A DNA stretch of 64,000 bases from Lunularia cruciata (Eukaryota > Streptophyta > Marchantiopsida > Lunulariales > Lunulariaceae), in NCBI GenBank assembly GCA_948567375.1, contig OX419756.1, positions 3,415,001 to 3,479,000 on the forward strand, given 5' to 3'. Both the position numbers and the translations under genes were made by a program. This document shows, one piece after another, positions 54,530 to 64,000 of the stretch. The notes below the pieces were generated by a model. The model saw only the letters and a program-made list of their open reading frames with translations. It did no database searches and was not told the DNA's origin. Positions within the stretch are counted from its first letter, which is position 1, and the number at the start of each line of letters is the position of its first letter.

Positions 54530-57338
54530 AGCTAAAAATTCAACTAAAATATATAAAAATTACAACACATAAATATAAATCCAGAGAATATTTTTCTATA
54601 ACTTTACTACTAATTGCATCAAGAAAGATTCTAATTGAAGATTAATTCACAATAAAAATTAGATGAAAATGGATAAAATAATGTAACATGAAGAAATTGA
54701 GAAGGCTTAAATATATAGAAATAAGAAGTAAACATGAAGTTTAATATACGTTCTCATAGATTACACTCAAAGATGAGGAAATCATCTATTTGTTTTGCAT
54801 GATATTATCCTCTATTGTAGTGGTATGGTGATACTTTATGTGTCATCTATATCTATCTTCTTAATTATACTCAAATTTATATCCCTGCTCCTCAACATCA
54901 ATATCTTTCCACACTTGTCATTATAACTAACAACAATATGATGATCATCACATAGAGTATAAGAAAATGGAGTCATAATTTAGCATGTGATCAAACTATA
55001 GGCTTATCATCATTACCCTTGTCTTCAAATTATCCAAGTCAAAATAAGGATTCCAAATATAAATACCATCTATTTTTTTATGCCTTATTAATAGATTTTG
55101 TCTTATCCACATTCTTAGAACTGTAAGTAATGTATGCAATGATTTTCTCTAAGGATTAAACATATTGTTAAAACTAATCCAACCTGCATGATATCATACC
55201 CATAAACTCTATGAGAAATTTTCATTAAAAAAGAGAAAATTACAAGAAGAAATAAAATACTCTTTATAATCAAATTACAAGAATTCAAAATTATTGAAAT
55301 ATTAAAGTGATTTGAAATGAAAATTCTACTTTAAATGGGAAAACATCAAAAACATTATATTATTAAAAGCATTCTCAAACATAAAATACTATTTAGCTAT
55401 TACCTTTTCTTTAGAGAAAGTGCAGAAGAAATGGATATAAACTTAAAAGAGCAAACTGAAAATTAAATTTGAAATATCATGAATTAAGAAGAAAGAATAA
55501 AATTCCAACTAAAGTAAAAACAGTTTATGGAACAAAACTAAAGGAATAAAGAAATAATGAGTGAGAGGAGAATAACAAAAATTCACATCTTTAGATGTAA
55601 AAAATGACAGGTTACTCTAAGAATATATAAAATAATAGAGAACAAAGATGCATAAAAGAATTAACTAATAAACTATTTTGATTATTTTTAATGTAATAAA
55701 ATATATGTTTACCTTGTGAAATAAAAAGAAATATATGAGAAAAACTATGACATTTTTAGATATAGGTAAATATCACATCTACTCTAGAAATAGACAAATT
55801 AAAATTAAATATAAAACAAAATAAGTAAAATAAAGTCATTAAGCAAGATCTTTAGTGTATTAGTAGATCTAAAAATGCAAGCTATTTCTTAAATTTTTAT
55901 TAATTATGGGTACTTATTCATTGTGGGACAATTATATTATTTGAAGTCTATTTAAGCTAGACTGTTATAAGAAAAAGGGCGACAGAGGAGAAAACACGAA
56001 GGATGGGAAGAACACGCTAGACTGTTATAGTAGTTATATCTTAGTGTTGATTGCTTGCACTAGATAGGGCAACCGGATACACCATTGCTCTTTGGTACAA
56101 CAGTCGTAAGTCTACTTAAAGGAGAACTTCATCTCTAACTTCCATTTGTGGATTGAAGACCTCCCTTTACTATATACAGGGTGCTTCTACTTTGTAGATG
56201 AAAGACCTTCCCCCACACTTTCTACTAAGATAGAAGCAATTTGCCTATTTTATGGTGATTTTGAGACATTGGATTTCAGTTAATACCTTAATCAATTGAC
56301 TATGATGGATGTTTTTACTTTGTAGATGGAAGACCTTCATCCACTTTTCTACTAAGACAAAGGAAATTTGCACACTTTAAGGTGATTTTGACATATTGGA
56401 AATTAATACATTAATCGAATTCAATCCTTACTTGTAACATGTTTGAATTACTAATACTTTTTTTAGGCATGGGTTTCAGTTAATGCTTTAATCAATATGA
56501 TTATTATTGCTTAATTATGGTATGCTTTAATTTTTTGTCTTTATCCAATCTTATGATGGTAAATTTGACCATAGTTATATAGTAACTTCAATTAATGCCT
56601 TAAATATGGTGTTTCAATTATTACAATTTTTGCCTTAATTATTGCAGGTTCGAATTGTTTTTTTTCTTGATCCAATCTTATGATGGTAAATTTGACTATG
56701 ATTTTTATAGTAATTGAATTTAGCATGTTTCAATTATTACAAATCTTGCCTTAATTATTGCATGTTCGATTTGTTGTTTTTCTCGATCCAATCTTATTAT
56801 GGTAACTTTGACTAAAATTCTATAGTAATTGAATATACCATTTTGATATGTTCGTGGTAGATATTTTGTATCTTAGTAGAAAAGTGGACAAAATTCCTTT
56901 TATAATTGAAACCTTACTTATTGCATGTTCGAATTGTTTTTTTTCTTGATCCACTCTTACGACGGTAACTTTGACTATAATTCTATAGTAATTGAATGTA
57001 GCATTTTGGATATGTTAGTGGTTCATTTTTTGCTTCTTAGTAGAAAAGTGAACAAATTTCCTCTAGTAGAGTGATGTACGAAGGTCTTCCCTCTCCAAAA
57101 TAAAAGAAAGAAGTTAGACCACTGAGAGAGTAGTGGGTAATAACAAGATTGAGAACATATTCATCTCAAGGTTGCATGTCAGAATCAGATTTGTTGAGGA
57201 GTAGCCACTAACCTATGTAATAGGCGGTGGAAGATGCACCATAATACTCTCTAGAATTTTGTCTCAAAATTAAAATTAGATATTCTTTTCTTATGAAAGA
57301 AATATCAAACTCACAATTCCCAAACTCTGAATCTGGAA
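54530..57338 (+). repeat. Repeat R, copy 4 (longest)
   Basis: About 2.8 kb, the most complete R copy. It contains internally repeated segments around CTTGATCCAATCTTATGATGG (near 56,540, 56,670, 56,785 and 56,950). It holds a 46-bp LINE scrap at 55,970-56,015 and is cut at 57,338 by mitochondrial block B. Confidence 0.75.
55970..56015 (-). mobile_element. 46-bp LINE 3'-end scrap
   Basis: Reverse complement of the last 46 bases or so of the LINE, cut inside the GATGGG hairpin. It is flanked by GCTAGACTGTTATA on both sides (55,956-55,969 and 56,016-56,029), a perfect 14-bp target duplication. Empty sites are in R copies near 2,750, 45,960 and 63,015. Confidence 0.95.
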
Positions 57339-58774
57339 TTAGGGGATAAGCGGGTTTCGCTCCCTAGGAAGTGGGGAACGAATAATCTTTAGCCAGGACG
57401 TGACAAGTACCTTTGGGTATTGTCTGCTTGCCCTACGGCCCCTAGGTCTTGATGGCAAAAGCCCTTCCAAGGGATAGCATAAATATCTACGGTGGGATAA
57501 GCAAAGCCCATAAAAGCTTTCTCATAGCACACCACAACCGTTCGAGCAAAAGAGGTTAATAAACCACGAACGGAAAGAGGTTAGTCGAGTCAGAGCTGAT
57601 GAGAAGGGCCAGCTGTCGGACCAGGCTACTACGAACCCATGCTTTAGTCCCCTGTAGTCTGGTCCCGCTTTAGGTTAGGAGAGTTATCCGGGCGATCGCT
57701 TTCAACCTTCGCATCTTTGAACGAGACATCCTAGACTTCTTTGAACGAGACATCCTAGACTTCTTTGAACGAGACTTCCTTTTAACAACTTTTATAAATC
57801 TATGTACATATAGATATTATATTCCTGGAACACCGAACGTACGCATCGGAAGAATATTCCATAGAACCTCCCCAAATAGTATTATATCAATGCTCACAAA
57901 TTTGATTGATAAATGAATGAAAGGACTAGAAGGAATAACAGAAACTTTTGCCTCACGAACGTCTACGAGATTTTCAGCCTTTACACATTCGCTCAAGCCC
58001 GGGAGCGTCTAAGTCGGTTAGGGGGGGCGAAGACTACGGGAAAGAGTTTCCTAACTATGGAAAAGTGCTAAAGCCTACCGATTTGCGCGTCCAATCTGCG
58101 CTGAAGTCAAGTTGGAACCAGAATGACCGGTAAGCCGCTACCATTACCTGCGTTATTTGCAACTCGCACAGCGCCTGTGGCCCGATCATTTTGATCTGGT
58201 GGGCGGGCCAAGGAACCTTTATAAGCATCACAACTCGTAAATATGTGCAAAGCCAGAGGGTGGAGGGGGTCACAAGCGAGCCTCCTTCGGTAGAATACGC
58301 CTGTGCATACCATCGTTATATTACCGGTGTCTCGTGGGGGCCATTCGGATCCACACATATTAAGGCGCGTTCTATACGTACGACGGGGGAGACTTTTAGC
58401 TTCTTTCAACCCCGCACACCGAGCGCCTATTACACGGTCATTTGAAGATGATCTGATAGACTGCGTCAAAGTCAACAACTTGCCAACGGTAATCGTTTGG
58501 TAAGTAAATAGGTTCCTCCCCTACTGTTTGTTATCAAGCGCTTTCCTATTGCTAGGTAACTTTCGGGTCGGTGGATAATCCAGGCCTCTCTGACTTCCTA
58601 GGTATAAAAGTAACCACTATGAACTCCCCGTTAGTAATTCCGATTCGATAAAGAAGAATTTAAAATGTTTATTATAGAACTCCAAACCTTTTCACGAGGT
58701 CTACGGTCTTCTAAATGAAGCCCAAATAAAACAGACAGTTGAAAGAAAACCAAATTTAACAAATAAGATAAAGC

Positions 58775-58807
58775 GGCCGTAGGACGGGAAACTGTCACCT
58801 ACGGTTC
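58775..58807 (+). other. Group II intron domain V (block B)
   Basis: GGCCGTAG pairs with CTACGGTTC, and GACGG-GAAA-CTGTC forms the inner stem. The pairing is better here than in block A, so this copy is closer to the functional form. Confidence 0.8.
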
Positions 58808-58969
58808 TGAATTGGCGGCCAGGTGGGAGACCTCTGGTCGACCATAACATGCTAGCAGATGGTGTCACTATCATAGCTACTCAAGATATCGTGTTTGGAG
58901 AGGTCCGCGAACCGAACATGAATGCTTTTGAGCAAACAAGCCTAGTTGGAAAATTGCTTGTCTTTATAT

Positions 58970-59065
58970 ATTGGAGCTTAGCTCCATTTTACTCTCTTTT
59001 TTTCTCCCTTGTACGACTTGATGGGTCTTCCCATCCTTCGTGTTTTTTACACGGTCGCCCTTTCT
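58970..59065 (+). mobile_element. 96-bp LINE 3'-end scrap
   Basis: Starts ATTGGAGCTTAGCTCC, a hairpin with a compensatory pair change relative to the full LINE, then GATGGGTCTTCCCATC and the terminal ACGGTCGCCC. The flanks TCTTTATAT (58,961-58,969) and TCTTTACAT (59,066-59,074) form a 9-bp duplication with one mismatch. The empty site is at 47,952-47,960 in block A. Confidence 0.9.
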
Positions 59066-59755
59066 TCTTTACATCTGACAGCTAAGTTTATCAAGAGGAC
59101 AATTGGAGACCGGGCATACAAGGAGCACCGCCGGCTAAACGGCTTCAAGGGACCCCGAGAAAACTACAGTCGTGTAGCACGATGCCAGATCAACATCTAA
59201 GAAATCCACTACCAACGCCCCCGTACGGCCTCTTTTTTTCCCCTAACAAGCATTGACGGAATTCAAGGAGTCCCTGTAGCTCACGGCGCTATCGACTCTT
59301 TTTCGTGCCATTCAGGCTAGTTCATAAGCTAGGAAACAGGCTCAACTTGCAGAGGAGCAATAGTAACATGGCTTACTCGGGAACAGCAAGTTTCAATCAG
59401 AGAACCGTGGAGCTGCCACCGCTAAGACGCTCTGAAAGAGCAGAAGGTAGGGCTGCCTTTACCATCATTCGCTATGCCGGGGTAAAGCTGAGAACAGAAT
59501 GCAAAAAAGTATATGTTTTTGCTTTTCGCTTTCTCATGCACCCCCGGAAAAGCTGATGCTTTACGCGGAAGGAAACCAGCTAAAACCCAGCCCAAAACCT
59601 TTAAGGGGCATTAACTAAGGGAGTCAAAAACAAAAAACCCTTGTAAAGCCAAAGAAGTCTCCTTCGGACCCTGTGCCTGTCCCAAATCACATCCGGCCCT
59701 ACTCGATGAAAACTCGTAGTAGGTAGTGATAGGATTTGAACCTGTAACTTTCAGG

Positions 59756-59836
59756 TTACCTATTTTGTCTTTCCCTTGTACGGCTTGATGGGGGTCTTCC
59801 CATCCTTCGGTTTTCCTACGCAGTCGCCTATTTTTC
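59756..59836 (+). mobile_element. 81-bp LINE 3'-end scrap
   Basis: Contains GATGGGGGTCTTCCCATC and the terminal GCAGTCGCC box. Perfect 9-bp target duplication ACTTTCAGG (59,747-59,755 and 59,837-59,845). The empty site is at 52,393-52,401 in block A, next to the tRNA-like T-arm. Confidence 0.95.
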
Positions 59837-60004
59837 ACTTTCAGGCAAACACGCGTCCAAAGCTGTACAGGCTAAACGTCGATTAGACTCTTCCATAAGG
59901 AGCTTCCATGTGCAACGTAGGATGGAGGGGCAAAAAAGAAGTTGTGCCTTACAGAAGAAACAGGTTGTTGGTGCAAGGCCGTTTTGCATCAACCTTGTAT
60001 GAAA

Positions 60005-60640
60005 TGTATCTTTTTGCACCTACCTTGTATGAAATGCATCTATATAGGTCACACTATTCTTTCTCATGTATGGAAAATACTCTTTCATATTTTTAGGTTT
60101 GATAAATATTTGCCCAATAGTTACAAAAGTTGACATGGTCAACACTTTGGTTTCTTGAATCCAACAAAGGGTAAAGTTTGCCAAGCACAAATTGCATATA
60201 GCCTATATATATATATGCACATGGAGTTCACCACTGGGGATCAAGTGTGGCTGTCCACAACCAATTTCATGTTAGTTGGCCCTTGTAAGCTCAAACCTTA
60301 TCGTGCCTTTTTTCCCATTATCCGTCAAATCAGTGTAAGATCCATCCAATGTTCCATGTTTCCTTGCTATGTACTTATGCACCCCAATTGCACCGCTTTA
60401 CTTCCATACAAGAAGTTAAAACTTGTCCAACACTCATTGATGGTAAGGACTAATATGAAGTCAAACGTAGTCCCCAAATGCATTTGTGATACCCGCCTTT
60501 CGTGTGTGGAACATCTCATACATTAGAATAGGTACTCATTGTATAGGTGACGTGTGCACGTGTAGCTAACTTGACAAATGCACTGATTTTAGTGCAATCT
60601 TTTTAGCAACAAATTTACAATGAGGATGTTACTTCTTAAA
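60005..60640 (+). pseudogene. Gypsy integrase tail remnant
   Basis: Matches 53,275-53,900. Frames read MEFTTGDQVWLSTTNFMLVG and CKLKPYRAFFPII, then a decayed RSIQCSMFP tail. This is the GPY-like C-terminus of gypsy integrase. A short TA microsatellite lies near 60,206-60,219. An L3 LTR follows. Confidence 0.7.
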
Positions 60641-60651
60641 AGAGGAGAGGT

Positions 60652-61240
60652 TGGTAATACTATTAGCTAGTCATATTATCTAGAGGTGGAAATTGGCTTG
60701 GTAATATCTTGAGAGATATTATATATGATAGTCTAAGTAGATAAGTTGAAGGTGTCACCAAAAGAGTACTTCTATTAGTAGAGAAAAGACAAAAACACCC
60801 AAAACACTTTAGATCCAACTTCAAAGGCCTAAACAAATGAATTAGGCTTCAAAAATGAATGATTCTCCCTTCCAAGAGAAAACGTGGTGCCTTCTCTCCT
60901 CCTTGTTTGTATCATCAAAAGCTTTGCAATGGTACCTCATCCATACTACTTTGAGCTTCCTACGAGAAGATTCTCCAAAGATTTCCTCTAGTCACACTTG
61001 TTTGACCAACCAAATAGGACAAGGATTTACATATCACCAATCCATGCAGCTGATTTAAGGATGGAGATTTTTGACATATCACAAATCCATGTATGTAACT
61101 TCTCTTTATTATAATAAAGACAATGTGCTCCTTTGAGGCATTAGAGTTTTGAAGGATGAAGCCTTGTGTTTCTCTTTTGTTTTTTCTCTTGTGTTTCTCT
61201 TTGGTTTCTTCTATCCTTAAAATTTACACTAATGGAACTT
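60652..61240 (+). mobile_element. L3-family LTR
   Basis: Begins GTAATACTATTAGCTAG, shares the L3 landmarks (AAAAGAGTACTTCTATTAGTAGAG, and the segment around TTTGACCAACCAAATAGGAC), and ends near CTTAAAATTTACA at 61,228. Its position after an integrase tail fits a 3' LTR. TG has been lost at the start. Confidence 0.75.
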
Positions 61241-61249
61241 ATATTCATT

Positions 61250-61785
61250 ACGTTGTAGGTGGTAATGTTGGATGTCATGATGTGCAAATATACCATCAAC
61301 TTTTTATTCCTCATGATCATTGACAAGGATGGGAAGAAGAGGAGGATGGACACAAGTGGAGAAGGAAAATGGATTAGAAAAAAGTGTTTAAACTTGTAAA
61401 CATGGAAGACAGGATGATATGCATATGACTAAGAAGTGCAAGTTGGTAGGCAATAGGAGAAATGATCTAAGCAATATCAAATGGACCTATCCAATTAGGA
61501 GCAAGTTTATGAACTTGGGTATCAAGAAGAAGAGGAAGGTTATATGAAGAAAGCATAACCTTATTGCCTAGTTGAAAGGTGAGATTGCGACAATGGTTAT
61601 GAGGAAAAAAAACTTGCCAAGTTTTAGCAACTACAAGATGGGACTTGGCTTAGTGTAGGGATTTAGATAACATGGACAAGAAAATGGAAGTATGAGGAAT
61701 GTGAGATGGTGGGGAAGAAAGAAAGGAATTTAGAACAATTGGAGCCTACCCAAAATTAAGGAAGAAGAGAGAGCTTGGAGATGAA
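61250..61785 (-). pseudogene. Chromovirus integrase C-terminus (minus strand)
   Basis: On the minus strand it reads LGNKVMLSSYNLPL, LDTQVHKLAPNWIGPF, ISPIAYQLAL, and a degraded chromodomain start near 61,300. Closely parallel to 7,880-8,300 (for example, both have KLxPNWIGP). Stops are frequent. The element lies tail to tail with the L3 LTR, so the two come from different insertions. Confidence 0.7.
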
Positions 61786-61789
61786 TAAA

Positions 61790-63655
61790 TCAGCTATTCA
61801 TTTTAAATAGTATTATCCTCTATTGTAGTAGTATGGTGATACCTGATGTGTCATCTATATCTATCATCTTAATAATACTCAGATTTATATCCCAACTCCT
61901 CAGCATCAATATTTTCCACACTTGTCATGATAACTAACATCAAGAAGATTATAATCACATAGAGAAAAGAGAGAATGAGCCATCATTTTAGGGAATAAAA
62001 GAGAAAATATTATAAGCATGTGATGAAACTATAGGCTTATCATCATTACAATTTTCTTCAAATCATCCAAGTCAAAATAAGGATTCCAAATATAATAACA
62101 TCTATTGTCTATTCCTGATTAACAGATATTTTCTTATGCACATTCCTAGAAATGTTAGTAATGTATGCAATGATTTTCTCCGAGGATTAAACATATTGTT
62201 AGAAATATTCCAACCTGCATGATATCATACCCAAAAACTCAATGAGAAATATTCATTTAAAAAGAGAAAAATACAAGAAGAAATAAAAGAACTCTTTATA
62301 AACAAATCACCATTATTCTTACATATTGAAATATTTTCAAATGAAAAATATATTTTGTAAATGAGAAAACATCAAAAATAGTATATTATTAAAATATTCT
62401 CAAATGTAAAATGATGACTATTTAGATAATACCTTTGCTTTAGTGAAAGTGATGAAGAATCATAAATTTAAAGAGAAAAGTGAAAATTAAACTTTAAATA
62501 TCATGAATCAAGAATAAAAGAAGAAGAAATTGTAAAAGAATAAAATTCTAACTAGAGTAAAAACACTTTAGGAGAGTTTATGGAACAAAACTAAAGGAAT
62601 AGAAATAATTTCTCGAGGGAAGAATAACACAAATTTATAACTTTAGATGTAGAAAAGGACATGTTACTCTAAGAATATATAAAATAACAGAGAAAAAAGA
62701 TGAATAAAATAATTAACCAAAAAACTATTTTGATTAGTTTAAATATCATAAAATATATTGTTACTTGGAAATAAAAATAATTACAATATATGAAAGACAA
62801 CTATATGATACTTTTAGATATAGGTAAATATTGCATCTACTCTGAGATAGATAAAATAAAAGTAAAAGGAAGAAATTAAGCAAGATCTTTAGTGTAAACT
62901 TTGCTATTAGTAGATCAAGAAATGCAAGCTATTTCTTAACTGTATTATTAATTATGAGTACTTATTAGAAGATTCATTGTGTGTCAATTATTAGATCTAT
63001 ATTGTTGGGAGTCTATTTAAGCTGGACTGTTATAGTAGTTATATCTTAGTGTTGATTGCTTGCACTAGATATGGCAATTGGATACGCCAGTTCTCTTTTG
63101 GTACAACTGCTTATAAGTCTACCTATAGGTGAACTTCATCTCTAACTTTCATTTTGTGGATTGAAGACCTTCTTATGCTTCTACTCTACTTGTAGATGAA
63201 AGACCTTCCCTGCACTTTCTGCTAAGCTAGAGGCAATTTGCCCAATTTAAGGTGATTTTGAGGCATTGGATTTCAATTTATGCCTTAGTTATTGCATGTT
63301 TTAATTCTCTTTTCCTTGATCCAATCTTATGATGGTAAATTCAAGCATAGTTATACAGTAAAGTCAATTAATGCCTTAAGTGTGTTTCAATTAAGCAATT
63401 CTTGCCATCATATTGCATGTTTTAATTGTTATTTCTCTTGATCCAATCTTATGATGGTAACTTTGACTATAATTATATAGTTATTGAACATGGCACTTTA
63501 GATATGTTTTTGGTAGACGTTTTGTATCTTAGTAGAAAAGTAGAAAAATTTCCTCTAGTAGAAAAGTGTACAAAGGTCTTCCATCTACAAAATAAAAACA
63601 AGAAGTTAGACCATTGAGAGTAGTGGGTAATAACAAGATTGAGAATAATTCATCT
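61790..63655 (+). repeat. Repeat R, copy 5
   Basis: Follows the R copies at 54,780-57,170 and 2,000-3,610 with small indels. It contains a 63-codon frame (63,426-63,617) reading LDMFLVDVLYLSRKVEKFP, part of which recurs in the other copies, so R may once have been coding. Confidence 0.7.
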
Positions 63656-64000
63656 CACCTTATTTTGTGACATCTATCACATGTATAATTTAGACTACGC
63701 TTCCTGAATCAGACTTTGTGCAGACCTACACAACAATAGCAATAGTGTCCAGCTTGCCGCCCACAGTTTTCCTTATCATCAAAGATTCCTGTTCAATGTA
63801 GTTAGAGCTTCAACAACGTTGTATTCTATTCTTGCAACTGGATATTCAGTCCCTGTTATTTGTCTTCCAAAGTGGCGGTTAGAGGTGTGGTAAGGGAACG
63901 CCGTATTCTCTTCTTGCAACTGAATCTCCAGTCCTTGGCCTTTGTCTTCCCAAGTGGCCTTGTATTGATGGGTCATCCTGACCATCATGGATGATGTCAA
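63656..64000. repeat. Dispersed repeat U, copy 2
   Basis: Matches 5,033-5,400, including AATAGCAATAGTGTCCAGC and the following TTATCATCAAA stretch. It is cut by the window edge. Class unknown. Confidence 0.65.

Larger units (their letters stand above)
57339..60000 (+). other. Mitochondrial-type block B
   Basis: Paralogue of block A. 57,339-57,848 is the reverse complement of about 46,290-46,868. Then follow some 170 bp not in A, then 58,025-60,000 in the same orientation as A. It contains a group II domain V (58,775-58,807) and two LINE scraps. No intact gene was recognised. The frame 59,305-59,556 is shared with block A (48,195-48,497), without a known domain. Confidence 0.7.

Noticed and set aside
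46513-59836. The short LINE-end scraps as an independent SINE family
   Set aside because: Their 5' ends differ in every copy and all are collinear with the LINE 3' end; no common pol III-type head is seen.
46290-60000. Plastid origin of blocks A and B
   Set aside because: No plastid gene was recognised. The related block C holds nad4L, and the domain V style fits mitochondrial introns. The exact source still needs alignment to organelle genomes.

Overview
The window looks like nuclear DNA of a land plant with a large, repeat-rich genome. The evidence is decayed Ty3/gypsy chromovirus LTR elements with an initiator-Met-type primer site, mitochondrial DNA fragments (a recognisable nad4L remnant and group II intron domain V sequences), and one multi-exon NLR-type gene with GT/AG introns. 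The NLR has an alpha/beta-hydrolase N-terminus, a class known from bryophytes. That, with the unusual retroelements, suggests a non-seed plant (bryophyte, lycophyte or fern). This placement is inference.

Layout. 1-0.35 kb: LINE fragment. 0.7-1.95 kb: mitochondrial-type DNA with nad4L. 1.95-3.8 kb: dispersed AT-rich repeat R. 4.5-7.4 kb: two truncated LINE copies in opposite orientation, one holding a solo LTR. 7.4-8.3 kb: chromovirus 3' end with a chromodomain. 8.3-13.6 kb: 5' half of another LTR element (LTR, leader, gag, coiled-coil region). 14.2-19.8 kb: a gypsy element on the minus strand with a second, plus-strand gypsy element nested in it. 19.8-20.4 kb: LINE 5' end.

20.96-29.18 kb: the only host gene, encoding SERAC1-like hydrolase, NB-ARC and a long ARM-repeat array. 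It carries four small reading-frame lesions. 29.2-31.2 kb: AT-rich spacer with one coding-like remnant. 31.2-32.4 kb: integrase scrap and repeat R.

32.4-45.3 kb: a minus-strand Ty3/gypsy element with the order gag, [protease, DNA cytosine methyltransferase] twice in tandem, RT, RNase H, integrase, PHD finger. This is the most unusual object in the window. It contains a solo LTR with a perfect 5-bp target duplication.

45.3-60 kb: repeat R and two homologous mitochondrial-type blocks, A (46.3-48.5 plus 52.25-52.65 kb) and B (57.3-60.0 kb). Block A is split by a 3.75-kb full-length non-LTR retrotransposon (C2H2 finger, RT, CxC-H-C knuckle, restriction-like endonuclease) flanked by an 11-bp target duplication. 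Very short 5'-truncated scraps of the same LINE 3' end (46-154 bp) sit in A, B and R with their own target duplications. Because A and B are paralogues, each insertion has its empty site in the other copy. 52.8-54.5 and 60-61.8 kb: gypsy integrase, LTR and chromodomain scraps. 61.8-64 kb: repeat R and another dispersed repeat.

Family and domain calls come from reading motifs by eye; no search was run. Most transposon genes are broken by stops and frameshifts, so coordinates of decayed elements are approximate.
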